From: Brassica napus
Taxonomy: Eukaryota; Streptophyta; Magnoliopsida; Brassicales; Brassicaceae
Direction of reading: 5' to 3'
NCBI RefSeq assembly: GCF_020379485.1
Contig: NC_063448.1
Span: 43,037,218 to 43,101,217 of the forward strand
DNA: 64,000 nt
In this document: positions 32,764-46,019 of the stretch, in pieces
Numbering within the stretch: the stretch's first letter is position 1
Layout of the letters: each line of letters starts with the position of its first letter
Translations under genes and position numbers: made by a program
Notes under the pieces: model-generated
Told to the model about the DNA's origin: nothing
The model's database searches: none
Seen by the model: the letters and a program-made list of their open reading frames with translations, nothing else

Positions 32764-34057
32764 ATGGCGGCGGTGAATGGGTACCAAGGAAATACTCCGG
32801 CGGAGACAACGCCGGCAGCCGCCGGATCGAAGCAACCTGCTCCTCCGAATAAGACCGTCGATAGCCAATCCGTTCTCAAAAGGTTGTTCCTTTTTTTTCG
32901 ATCATAGAATATTTCGCATCCGATTAAAGGGAATTTCTTTTGAATCCGTTGGCTTGGATTTGATTTTTCTTTTGTTTATGGAATTTCATGTTTAGATTTA
33001 GCAATTAGCTCCACCCATATCCATTTCTTGTGATCGTACATATGCTTCTAGATTATCTTTAGAGAGCAAAAACTGATTGTGACTTCTCTATCTCCCTTGT
33101 GAATTTTATCGTTTCTCTTCTTGTCTACCAACTGTTCGCTAGAATTCCTCTGAGAAGAAACGATGCATTAATCTGTATACATATCACATTTCACGTTTAG
33201 GTTAAGCAAATTCATGACTTTTTCCTAATCCATTGTCTCCCTTTAATACACAGGCTGCAATCTGAACTAATGGGTTTAATGGTAAGCTATCAATCCATTC
33301 TTCCCGAATCTAAAAAGAACCTATTGATTTTGATTTTGATGTTTGTTTTCTCAGATGGGAGGTGATCCAGGGATATCGGCTTTCCCAGAGGAAGACAACA
33401 TATTCTGCTGGAAAGGAACAATCACAGGAAGCAAAGATACTGTGTTTGAAGGAACTGACTACAGACTCTCACTCTCTTTCTCCAACGATTATCCTTTCAA
33501 ACCTCCCAAAATTAAGTTTGAGACTTGCTGCTTCCACCCCAATGTGGATCTCTATGGCAATATTTGCTTGGACATTCTACAGGTACATAACAAATCATTT
33601 TTGCTCCTACAACAACTACTTTTGTGTTACTGGTTAATCTCATGGATATGCCAGAGAAGCACTAGTACACTTAAAAGCAAAATCTGGTTTCACATTGTTT
33701 GTAGGATAAATGGTCGTCCGCTTATGATGTGAGGACGATATTGCTCTCAATTCAAAGCCTTCTTGGAGGTAACACCTATGTGCTGACCGTTGAGTTTTCT
33801 TAATTGGTTTGATCCAAGATCTGATTCTCCGTGTTTTGTTTGAGCAGAACCGAACATCAGCTCACCATTGAACAATCAAGCAGCTCAGCTTTGGAGCAAC
33901 CAAGAAGGTAATTTGCAGTAAATAGTAAATAGACTAACACATCTCTCTGGTTTTCTCAGTTTTTATCATCAATAATGAATGTTCTCTTATGTGTGTTTGC
34001 TGGTGTACAGAGTATAGGAAGATGGTGGAGAAGCTCTACAAACCATTAAACGCATGA
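32764..34057 (+). CDS. UBC19: Ubiquitin-conjugating enzyme E2, UBC19/UBC20 (E2-C) type
   Basis: Six exons: 32764-32882, 33254-33281, 33355-33582, 33705-33768, 33848-33907, 34011-34057; about 181 aa. It has a variable N-terminal extension ([14 protein letters not shown]...), then a UBC fold with [15 protein letters not shown]; the Cys near residue 120 is the ubiquitin thioester residue. The N-terminal extension, [17 protein letters not shown] and [11 protein letters not shown] match plant E2-C, which works with the anaphase-promoting complex to ubiquitinate mitotic cyclins. All junctions are GT-AG and keep frame. CCT1 follows head-to-tail after about 510 bp. By recalled locus order it corresponds to At3g20060. 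Confidence 0.96.
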
Positions 34058-34570
34058 TTCTCTATCTCTTTCTGTAACTGCATTCAAAAGATCATGTTTC
34101 TTTTTTTGTACTTTGTAATCTCAATTTGTGCCAAGTCTTAGTAATCGAAAACCCTTCTTTTGCAGTTACAGTCTTGCTACTTAACAATAAAAACCAATAA
34201 CATGTTCCATACAAACCAGATCAAAAACTCTTTGTTTCAGATAATAAGTGGAAGTTCAAAAAAGTAAACGGGATCTGAGGAAAAAGGAATATATTGCTTT
34301 TTAGACCTATTATTATAGAAGATGGGCCGGAGTATAAATGGTCTTTCAGCCCAACATGAAAACGACACCGCTTCGTTGATAACCTGGCCGCACCCTCCAG
34401 AAAGAAAGAAACCTTGAAAGTTAACAAAACCCGCCGGAGTCTCACTGTCCCATCCAAGTGAATCATTTTTCATTGTTTAGAGAGGCGAACTATCTCTGTC
34501 TCTCTGCGAGCTCAGATCTCTGATCTAGGGAACTTTTCACACCTCCCTCGTTTTCATCGCTTAACTTGAT
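34058..34570 (+). other. UBC19 3' UTR and CCT1 upstream region
   Basis: It starts with T-rich 3' UTR sequence (AATAAA-like AACAATAAAAACC near 34185). A compact CCT1 leader with TCTCTGTCTCTC lies near 34492. Minus-strand frames across it are chance. Confidence 0.5.
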
Positions 34571-37500
34571 ATGTCGATCTCCGCTCAAAATCCTGATATT
34601 TCCGGCGAAAGGCAATCCGGCCAAGATGTCCGTACTCAGAACGGTATCCTTCTTCTCCCCTAAGCTTTCGGCTGATTTCATTCTCACATGTCTGCTCATA
34701 CTAATATCTATTCTCATCAGTGTTCGATCTCTAGGGTTTGTTTACTTGTTTACTATATTACGTGACGTTTGATTTGATAATTATCTGCAGTGATGGCTTG
34801 TCAAGCTGTTTCAAATATTGTTAAAACCTCCCTTGGTCCCGTCGGACTAGACAAGGTACGTACTCTGGCTCTACTTGCTTTGTTACTGTGTTGAGATTTA
34901 TTTATTTGGTTTCTGATTTGCATTTAATATAATAAATTCAGATGTTGGTGGATGATATTGGTGATGTGACCATTACAAATGACGGTGCTACCATTCTTAG
35001 GATGTTGGAGGTCGAACACCCTGCTGCTAAGGTTAATTATTTGATTTACATATTTATCATTAGTGTACGTTTATATGCTTGTTATAGTGAGTGAATCATT
35101 AGTTACCTTGGTCTCTGTTTGTCTTGACAGGTTCTTGTTGAGTTAGCTGAACTCCAGGATAGAGAAGTTGGTGATGGCACTACATCTGTTGTTATTGTTG
35201 CTGCTGAGTTGCTCAAGGTTTTTTTCTTTTTATTTTTATTATTCATCTTGTCTATGGTAACTGCGTCTTGATGATTAATGGTCCTATCTATGTATTTTGC
35301 AGAGGGCAAATGATTTGGTTAGGAACAAAATACATCCTACATCAATTATCAGTGGTTACAGGGTAAGCTCCAACTCCTTTGTAGTCACCTGCTTTCCAGA
35401 TTTGTTTTCATTGTGTTCTTAATCTTTGTTACTCTTGACAGCTAGCGATGAGGGAAGCTTGCAAATACATTGAGGAGAAATTGGTGACTAAGGTTTGTCC
35501 GCTTGTCTTGATGGTTTATAATTTCGCATCTGGTCTATTTTTTTTCTTTCTGAATGAGTAGTATACATCATGTGAGGGTACTTGAATTTATCTGGGAAAG
35601 TTTTATACATGTGTTTGTGTCAGCTTGGTTGGGTAAGTTATCTGTTGTGCTTGTCTCTGCCCCGTTTCTTAACTACTATTATTACTTCTCTTATTAGGTC
35701 GAAAAGCTTGGGAAAGCTCCATTGATTAACTGCGCTAAAACCAGCATGTCCTCCAAACTGATCTCTGGTGACAGTGACTTCTTTGCAAATCTGGTACGCT
35801 TCCAGTTCTCATTCTCTGTCAATTACATGAGTCTGTCATATATTTTCCTTCTAAGGTTTGGAAACCGCTATTACTTTCTTGCAATTGCATTTTTCAACTG
35901 TTATAATCATTTTTTTCTTTTCAAGGCTGTGGATGCAGTTCTGTCTGTTAAGATGACAAATCAGCGAGGGGAGATAAAATACCCTATCAAGGTCTGTTTA
36001 TGCTCCTCTGTCAAAGTTTTAAACATATCATCTGAAGTGAAGATTATATTTTTTTTATTTATGTTGAAACCCGTCTGCGGCTTACGACATTGTAGGGGAT
36101 TAATATTCTGAAAGCTCATGGACAAAGTGCAAAAGATAGCTATTTGTTGAATGGATATGCACTCAATACTGGCCGTGCTGCCCAAGGGATGCCATTACGT
36201 GTTTCTCCAGCGAAGATTGCTTGCCTCGACTTCAATCTTCAGAAGACGAAAATGCAGCTGGGTGTCCAAGTTGTTGTTAATGATCCACGAGAACTTGAAA
36301 AAATCCGTCAAAGGTAATTTTCATTGAATTCCTTACATTCAGAGTACTTAGTTTTTTCTTCTACAAATGCTCTTAATCCTTATGGGGTGTACGAGATAGA
36401 GAAAGCTTAAGATATCTAGCTCTATTGTACGCTTGTACTGCTTATGTCATCCATCTTCCGTACAGTGTTTCTGTATAAAAATATGTTGCTGAATATTTGT
36501 TTTACAGAGAAGCTGACATGACCAAAGAGCGGATAGAGAAACTTCTTAAAGCTGGGGCCAATGTTATTCTGACCACCAAGGGAATTGACGACATGGCACT
36601 TAAAGTAAGACTGAAGACCAATAATTTTTTTCTCTACCCTTAGGCATTACTTGGGAAGTATTTGAGTATTACTTTCCTTTATGTTTATTCGTCAAAGTTA
36701 TTGAAATCCTGGTGTTCTCACTTCGTTTGCGTTTATTTCAGTACTTTGTAGAGGCAGGAGCTATTGCTGTTAGGCGTGTCCGCAAAGAAGACATGCGCCA
36801 TGTTGCCAAAGCAACAGGAGCAACTCTGGTACTTCCTCAGCTATTCTACATTTTTAATATTTAAAGCACTAGATCTAAGTTACAAAAACTAAAATATGAT
36901 TCTTAATTTTGAAGATTTTAAGTGATATCCTCGTTCTTTGTTTGTAGGTTACCACTTTTGCTGACATGGAGGGCGAAGAAACATTTGATCCGGCACACCT
37001 TGGATCTGCAGACGAAGTTGTGGAGGAGAGAATCGCAGATGATGATGTTGTGCTGATAAAGGGAACTAAAACAAGCAGTGCGGTATGCCATTTGCTCTCT
37101 GCTTTGGATCATGCTTAATTGTTGACACTACTACATCACACGAAATCAATCATATATTTCATTTGAAGTTATTCCCAGAAGTTATTGATTGCTATGAGAG
37201 TTTAGTCTAGTTTTGTCATGACTTGACAAGTTTTTTTGTCTATTAGGTTTCCGTGATCTTGAGAGGTGCGAATGACTACATGCTTGATGAGATGGAGAGA
37301 GCGCTTCACGATTCTTTATGTATTGTGAAGAGGACCCTCGAATCCAACACGGTAATATCCTCTTGCTACCTGTTAGAGAGACCTTCCTTGCATTTAGTAA
37401 TGATTATCACATTTTTGGTTTACGCAACACTCTACTCTGCTTCGTATCAAAACAGGTGGTTGCAGGTGGAGGTGCAGTTGAATCAGCATTGTCTGTGTAT

Positions 37501-38142
37501 TTGGAGCACCTTGCTACAACCTTGGGCTCTCGTGAACAATTGGCAATTGCTGAATTTGCAGATGCGCTACTGATTATACCGAAGGTGCGACATACAATCC
37601 CATTTCATCAATTTTATTAAAATAAGCAATGTTTTCATCTGTTTCTGTTATCCAACGTTATCATCCTATTTACAGGTACTTGCAGTAAACGCTGCCAAGG
37701 ATGCAACGGAGCTGGTAGCTAAACTAAGAGCATACCACCACACCGCACAAACCAAGGCTGATAAGAAGCACTATTCAAGGTAATAATGCAATACTGCTGT
37801 TTGTGTCTTCTCCCCTTGAGGTCTTGCTTGAAAGTGTTAGCTCATTTGGCTTTATCTTTAAACGCAAATGCAGCATGGGACTTGACCTTGTTAACGGAAC
37901 CATCCGTAACAATTTGGAAGCTGGAGTGATCGAACCAGCGATGAGCAAAGTGAAAATCATCCAGGTAAAGCATTTTGACTTAGTTTTTCACATCAAACAG
38001 ATTCTCATAAAATCGAGTTGTGTCTTTAAACTTTAAATGAGCTTTGTTGTGTGGCCAGTTTGCGACAGAGGCAGCCATTACCATTCTGCGAATTGATGAC
38101 ATGATCAAACTGGTGAAGGAAGATGGCCAAGGCGATGAGTAA
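34571..38142 (+). CDS. CCT1: T-complex protein 1 subunit alpha (CCT1)
   Basis: Seventeen GT-AG exons join to about 545 aa: 34571-34643, 34791-34855, 34942-35031, 35131-35217, 35303-35362, 35442-35492, 35698-35793, 35926-35991, 36096-36313, 36508-36604, 36742-36828, 36948-37082, 37247-37351, 37456-37584, 37676-37779, 37874-37964, 38059-38142. Group II chaperonin marks: [15 protein letters not shown] and ITNDGATIL near the N-terminus, the [11 protein letters not shown] loop, [12 protein letters not shown] at the apical domain, and [13 protein letters not shown] in the equatorial domain. It is one of eight subunits of the cytosolic TRiC/CCT ring that folds actin, tubulin and, in plants, KNOTTED-type homeobox proteins. 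It ends EDGQGDE. It is convergent with HKL2. It corresponds to At3g20050. Confidence 0.98.
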
Positions 38143-39577
38143 CCAAACCTCAAGCTTCTCTTTGTTCGTCATATCTTTAGTGTGCGTTTCTCTGTCGGCT
38201 TCTTTTTCGAGTTGTAACAACGACATTTCCTCTGAAACATCAGTTTATGTTTTTTCGTTTTTTTACTTCAATTAATCTATGTCTTTTCGGATTTATCGTT
38301 TTCTGAACAATATCTTAATTCGTTGTCTTTTGATACTATAGTGTTAAAATCAATACTATTAAATTAGGAACATGTCCAATTGATAATAGTAGAGTTCGGT
38401 TTAAAATATAACTGTATTGAACTGAATAAATAGAATATATTTTTATTTGTAGTGATATGTTAATAACTGCATAGATCCATATTGTTATAACTGCATGAAC
38501 TTTTTGTACACTTCCTACGTTGAGAATATCCTTACAGTTACATCATTGACATATCTTTCTATAATGATATGTTAATTGTTCCTCATAATCTCGGTTAAGA
38601 AGTAAAAATTGTAATTATTAAATTATAGACAAAGAAAATATATACTATTTTCACCGATTATTACCGTATAATATCTAACTATAATAAACTTTAATATATT
38701 TTTTTCAAAAAAAATTATCACACTACAACAACATAACTTCTCAGCCCAAGAAATTGAGACTTATTCAACCAGACATTAATTTATTCAAATTTGAAATATT
38801 TTACACAGACATTAAATTTATCAATTAGCAAATCACATGATGTTACAATAGAGTTTAACAGGATTTAAGTAAACTTTTAATAGAAATAAATATTCATATA
38901 AACTCATTTAGTACAACGGGTTTTAGATAGGTTATTCAATTTTTTTTAATTAAATGTGATTTTACTCAAAGTTAGTGAAGACCATATTAATCATTTACAA
39001 AATATATTAAAAATTATTATTTTTTAACATTTTTCAAAAAAATTGTTCAGTTTTCGATACAGATTGGGTTTGATATTGATTTTTGAATATATTACTTTAA
39101 GAATCGTTCGAGTATATAGACCACGTCTAATAGAGTATGAGACTTTGATTTTCAGGTTGATTACAAGCCCATTTTTTTTGTACGAATATTCTTGACTAAT
39201 TATGTTAGGTATCTACTAAGAAAATATAATATACTGCAAACTTTAAGAATAAAGTTTAAAAATAATTTCTTAAATAATTTCTTAAATGCATATGTCACAA
39301 GTATATAGTTATGCAACTTGTCATATTTAATATAGTTACCAAAAATTATATTAAATTAAATTAATATTAAACATAAATATGATTAAAACTCTAATATTAA
39401 AAATTAAATTATCAAACAAATTAAAACAAAAAATATACCCTGACCTAAGGGTCAAAATCTAGTTTTCCATTAAATAGTTAGTGTCATATAATTATGAGCA
39501 GAAGAGACTAAAATATTTACCTACATGCGTCTGAAACAATCGATTAACTATACATTCTTAAACTACTACGCAACTAT
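38143..39577. other. Convergent intergenic region between CCT1 and HKL2
   Basis: AT-rich. It holds the CCT1 3' UTR (to about 38280), non-coding repeats and a Helitron-type 3' end at 39437-39462. No gene is present. Confidence 0.45.
39437..39462 (+). mobile_element. Helitron-like 3' terminus
   Basis: ACCCTGACCTAAGGGT (5-bp stem) is followed by CAAAAT and CTAG, then T. No matching 5' end was found upstream. Confidence 0.4.
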
Positions 39578-42274
<2,697 letters not shown>

Positions 42275-42996
42275 CCCAAAATCAAGCGCAATTTGCAATG
42301 TCTGTAATCAGAATGTTGACTTTTCTACAGGTTTGGGTGATGATTGGTGATCGCAGATAGATCCTTGATCCGCGTATTTGTATCTCGTGGCCGGATCGTG
42401 GTCTTCGCGGGAGGATTGAATTTGGGTGCGAAAGGAGAAGATAATCTCATCAACATTTTCTTGCCTTTGATGGAAGAAGAAACAACTGTATCCCCCCAAC
42501 TCTCTTTCTATTTTTAAAAATCCACTTGATTCGCCTTTGTCTTCTACTTATTGGGCTTCATGTTCCGAACCCAAGCCCACTAGATTTTCTTTGTGTTTTC
42601 TAAATACTATTAAATAAAATAAAAAATTAAATTGCTATTTTTAAAATTCATTTTAATATCATTACTATTTTTAAAGTATTTTGTTAATTAAATCATTTTA
42701 ATATCATGGTGTTCATAAAATAATTTAAAAATAAAAATTACTATCAAATAAGTTTTACATTTCTGTTTTGGTTACGATTCATAAAAAAAACTAATGAGTG
42801 TTGGGTAATTTATTTTAGATAATTATAATTATATATTTAAAATTTTTTAACACATATCAAAATCATAGATTTTTTATTGACATATGTCATAATCATGTTA
42901 ATTAGCAACTTTGGAACCAACTTTATGAATGTGAAATAAGAAAAATAAAATAAATTTATTTCACTCATTTCTCATCAAATTTGAATGGAACATTTT

Positions 42997-43039
<43 letters not shown>

Positions 43040-43224
43040 TTGATAAAATGATTCTTCCATTTTAATTCAAAATAAATTTTATTTTTGATAGAATTAAAGG
43101 AATAAAATATTCCATATCAATCCATTTCATTGACATTCCAATTGAGATTTGAGTTAGAGATCTAAATTTGCACTAACTAGTTCATCGAGCTTGAAAACGC
43201 TTCTTACGATAAACATAATATATT
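42275..43224. other. HKL2 upstream region and AT-rich spacer
   Basis: The 5' UTR of HKL2 runs to about 42510, followed by AT-rich non-coding DNA with an (AT)n run at 43000-43034. Confidence 0.45.
43000..43034. repeat. (AT)n microsatellite
   Basis: An uninterrupted AT run of about 17 units. Confidence 0.9.
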
Positions 43225-43440
43225 TTTTTGACCTTTTGTAATGCAGAGGCATCATTGATGTTTTAAAAACATGACAATATCAATTGATTCAAACTAGTTA
43301 TCAATATAAAGAGAACTTAACAACAATCCACATAATACATTCAATTTTTTTTCTAACGGAGCCGTTACATATAAGTAGATGAATTTCATTTCAAATGCAC
43401 CAAAGAGCCGCTCTCTTCAAAATTCCAAAAAGGGAAAAAG
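43225..43440. repeat. Dispersed repeat, copy 3 of 3
   Basis: It shares TTGACCTTTTG, AAAACATGACAATATCAA, ATTGATTCAAACTAGTTATC, AACAACAATCCACATAATAC and GATGAATTTCATTTCAAATG with the copies at 17290 and 27905. Confidence 0.7.
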
Positions 43441-43775
43441 AGATTTTTTCTTAATATAAAATAGGAAAAAATATTTAAACATAGAAGGTAAAATTTCATA
43501 ATTCAGTAGTTTGATGAGTGTATAATTTGTAGATTACTTTGTGAAAAAAAAAAATCAGCATGATACGATAGATTTTTTAAATGTTGAACTTCTTATAATG
43601 GTTTAGAGTGATGAAAGTAGAACCATGATACATGAATTTTTATAAGATAAATAAAACTGTTGGTTGAATAATTGTTTATATGAATTTTTGTGATTTGTAG
43701 TATAGGGTTGACCACTTAGTCTTTAAGGTTTAATTGGAATGAGTAGTTTTAATATTTTGTTGTTGTTGACTTGAG

Positions 43776-43982
43776 TCATTCCAACTGAACTCCAAAACAC
43801 TATTTTGATGTAACTTTCACACTATTTTAGTGTAATCTATCCATCCAACATTAAAATTTAAATTATTTTAGTGCAATATTATAATTATACACTAAATTGT
43901 ATAACTTTTAGTGTTGAATTGGAGATGTTTAAGTGTGAAAATCACACACTAAACTAGTGTTTTAGAGTTAGGTTGGAGATGA
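43776..43982. mobile_element. MITE with about 50-bp terminal inverted repeats
   Basis: Left end TCATTCCAACTGAACTCCAA, AACACTA...; the right end read backwards gives TCATCTCCAACCTAACTCTA, AAACACTA.... Both arms continue with TTTCACAC-type motifs. It is about 207 bp and non-coding. Family and target duplication are not determined. Confidence 0.6.
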
Positions 43983-44079
43983 AAAATTTGTTAGCGTTGA
44001 AATCACACTAAAATAGTATAAATGTAATTTTGACACTATAATAGTGTTATAAGTTAGAAATACTTTCAACGCCGTAGAT

Positions 44080-44756
44080 TTTTATTCTGCGCAGGTAGAT
44101 ATTTTAACAGTAAGACTTTAGTTGTAGATTTGAAAATGCTTACTGATTTACTTGTAAATTGTCTAAAGCTAAAATATAAGTGCTCTTACAATTTTGTTTT
44201 CTACAGCTATAAAGAAAAAGTAAAAAAAAAAAAAATCTAGAAACCATGCGAGAGATTATGGTTTTGAAAGATATTGGGCTAAAGAAAAACTCTATCCGCT
44301 CTTCTGAAACACTCCCAATCACACTCTTACACTTTCTCTCTCTCTTTTTTTCTTTTCTTTGACATGATCAAATTTCTCTCTCAAAACCAAATCATGAAAA
44401 ATGTTTTCGGGTCTTATTGGTAAAGACTGTAGCTTTAACTTTTTTGCTGTAGAACAAGTGAAGTAGATTTTTTTGCCGTAAAACTTTGGCTGTAAGATCT
44501 TAGCTGTAGGTTTTCTTTTTAAAGCACGATTGATATACATTAGCTGTAGATTAGTATTATATATATATATATATTAAACAACATACTAATAGAAACAAAA
44601 TAAAAGTTATAATAATAATAATTTTGCTGAATAAATAAAAATAAAGAATTCTAAAAAAAAACCATTTAAAAAAAAGTAAAAAAAAACTTTTAATATTCTT
44701 CTTGTTTTCTCTGGATTTTTTTGGCTCTTTTACGTAGGTAGTATATATATGTTAAG
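44080..44756. repeat. AGCTGTAG-rich repeat, left part (split by a nested foldback)
   Basis: Repeated GCTGTAGATT, GACTGTAGCTTT, GCTGTAAGAT and TTAGCTGTAGG motifs. Similar motifs (GCCGTAGAG, GGCTGTAAG, GGGGCTGTAGAG) resume at 45500-45740, so the foldback at 44757-45478 probably inserted into an older element. Confidence 0.4.
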
Positions 44757-45478
44757 TTATTCTTGGGTTCACCCCCTAAGGTTCAAGGTTCACCAGCCAA
44801 TAGGATTTCATTATTTCAAATTCGATATCTTTTAAAAAAGGAAACAAAATATTATCAAGTTATATTATGTTTTTAAATTAAAAAGTAAAAAAAATATAGC
44901 AGCTACAGAAAAAAAGAATTAAAAAAATATTTTTAACGTCGTCAGCAAAACACTAAACCCTAAATCCTAATCCCTAAACCCTAAATCCTAAACCCTTGGG
45001 TAAACCTAAACCCTTGGGTAAACTCTAAACCCTTGGGTAAACCCTAAACCCTTGGGTAAACCCTAAACTCTTGGATAAATCCTAAACTCTAAATAAAAAT
45101 ACTAAACCCTAAAACTCTAAACCATAAATCCTAAACCCTAAACCCTTGAGTGTTTTAGTGTTTAGTGATTTTGATTTAGAGTTTAAGATTTATCATAGAG
45201 TTTAAGATTTATCCTATAGTTTAGGGTTTACCCAAGGGTTTAGGGTTTAAGATTTAGAGTTTAGGGATTAGGATTTAGGGTTTAATGTTTTGCTGACGAC
45301 GTTAAATTTTTTTTTTTGTAATTACTACTATTTTTTTTTTTTTACCTTTTAATTTTAAAAAATAATATAATTTGACAATATTTTGTTTCCTTTTTTAAAA
45401 GATATCGAATATGAAATAACACAATCCTATTGATTGGTGAACCCAGAAGTTCACCCCAGGGGATGAACCCAATAATAA
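44757..45478. mobile_element. Long foldback element with telomere-like core
   Basis: Left arm: TTATTCTTGGGTTCACCCCC, CAATAGGATTTCATTATTTC, GATATCTTTTAAAAAAGGAA, then ACGTCGTCAGCAAAACACTA. The right arm is its inverse: TTTTGCTGACGACGTTAAAT, TTCCTTTTTTAAAAGATATC, GAAGTTCACCCC, CCAATAATAAG. Arms are about 190 bp. The core (44950-45290) is CCCTAAA units on the left and TTTAGGG units on the right. The terminal sequence differs from the 18.2/30.5 kb family, so this is a separate family with the same kind of core. Confidence 0.8.
44993..45078. repeat. Minisatellite inside the foldback, about 19-bp unit
   Basis: CCCTTGGGTAAACCCTAAA and near variants repeat about five times in a row. Each unit is a telomere-like motif with a TTGGGTA insert. 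Confidence 0.85.
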
Positions 45479-46019
45479 GTCATATATGTTTACAACTAGG
45501 ACTTTTAGTTTTAGTGTTTAGCTTAGGTTTCGTTAGTTTTTATCTTATTTTTTGAATAAAAGTTAAATGAAATATTCATTTTTTCTTTTGGAAAGTTCAT
45601 AAAACTGAGCCGTAGAGAATTTGCTTTCCAAAGCCGTAAACTAAAACAAAATATGGATTTGGCTGTAAGTTTTAAAAAAATAATCAGAGCATGATTACTT
45701 TGATTTTGGGGCTGTAGAGAGATTTGAGGCTGTCTGTCTAGAGCATTCACGTCACTTACCAATCGCCTCGGGTTTTTTAATTTACATACATATCAACCCT
45801 TTTAATTTGTAAGATTAATGAAAGGACCCAGAAACAGGGTTAAATGTTAAAACGGTATTTGAAAAAAAAACAATTTAGGGGGATTTCTAATTAAAAATGA
45901 AAAAAGGAGGGTCCTTTACAATTACATTACAATAGTCAGTCGTCAAGCGTCAGAGAAGAGTCCTCTCCTCTCCTCTCTCTGCTGTTTGTCTCTCTCTCTC
46001 TCTTGGTTTAACTGAAACT
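45479..46019 (+). other. Repeat edge and PRMT6 promoter/5' UTR
   Basis: The right part of the AGCTGTAG-rich repeat runs to about 45740; then AT-rich DNA; then a CT-rich leader (TCCTCTCCTCTCCTCTCTCT and (TC)n, about 45960-46002) just before the start codon. Confidence 0.5.

Noticed and set aside
35103..36185. Minus-strand frames within CCT1
   Set aside because: They run antisense across CCT1 exons and introns with no domain content.
42275..42298. Upstream ATG at 42298 as the HKL2 start
   Set aside because: The family N-terminus begins MGRVVV at 42274; the extra seven residues have no family support.
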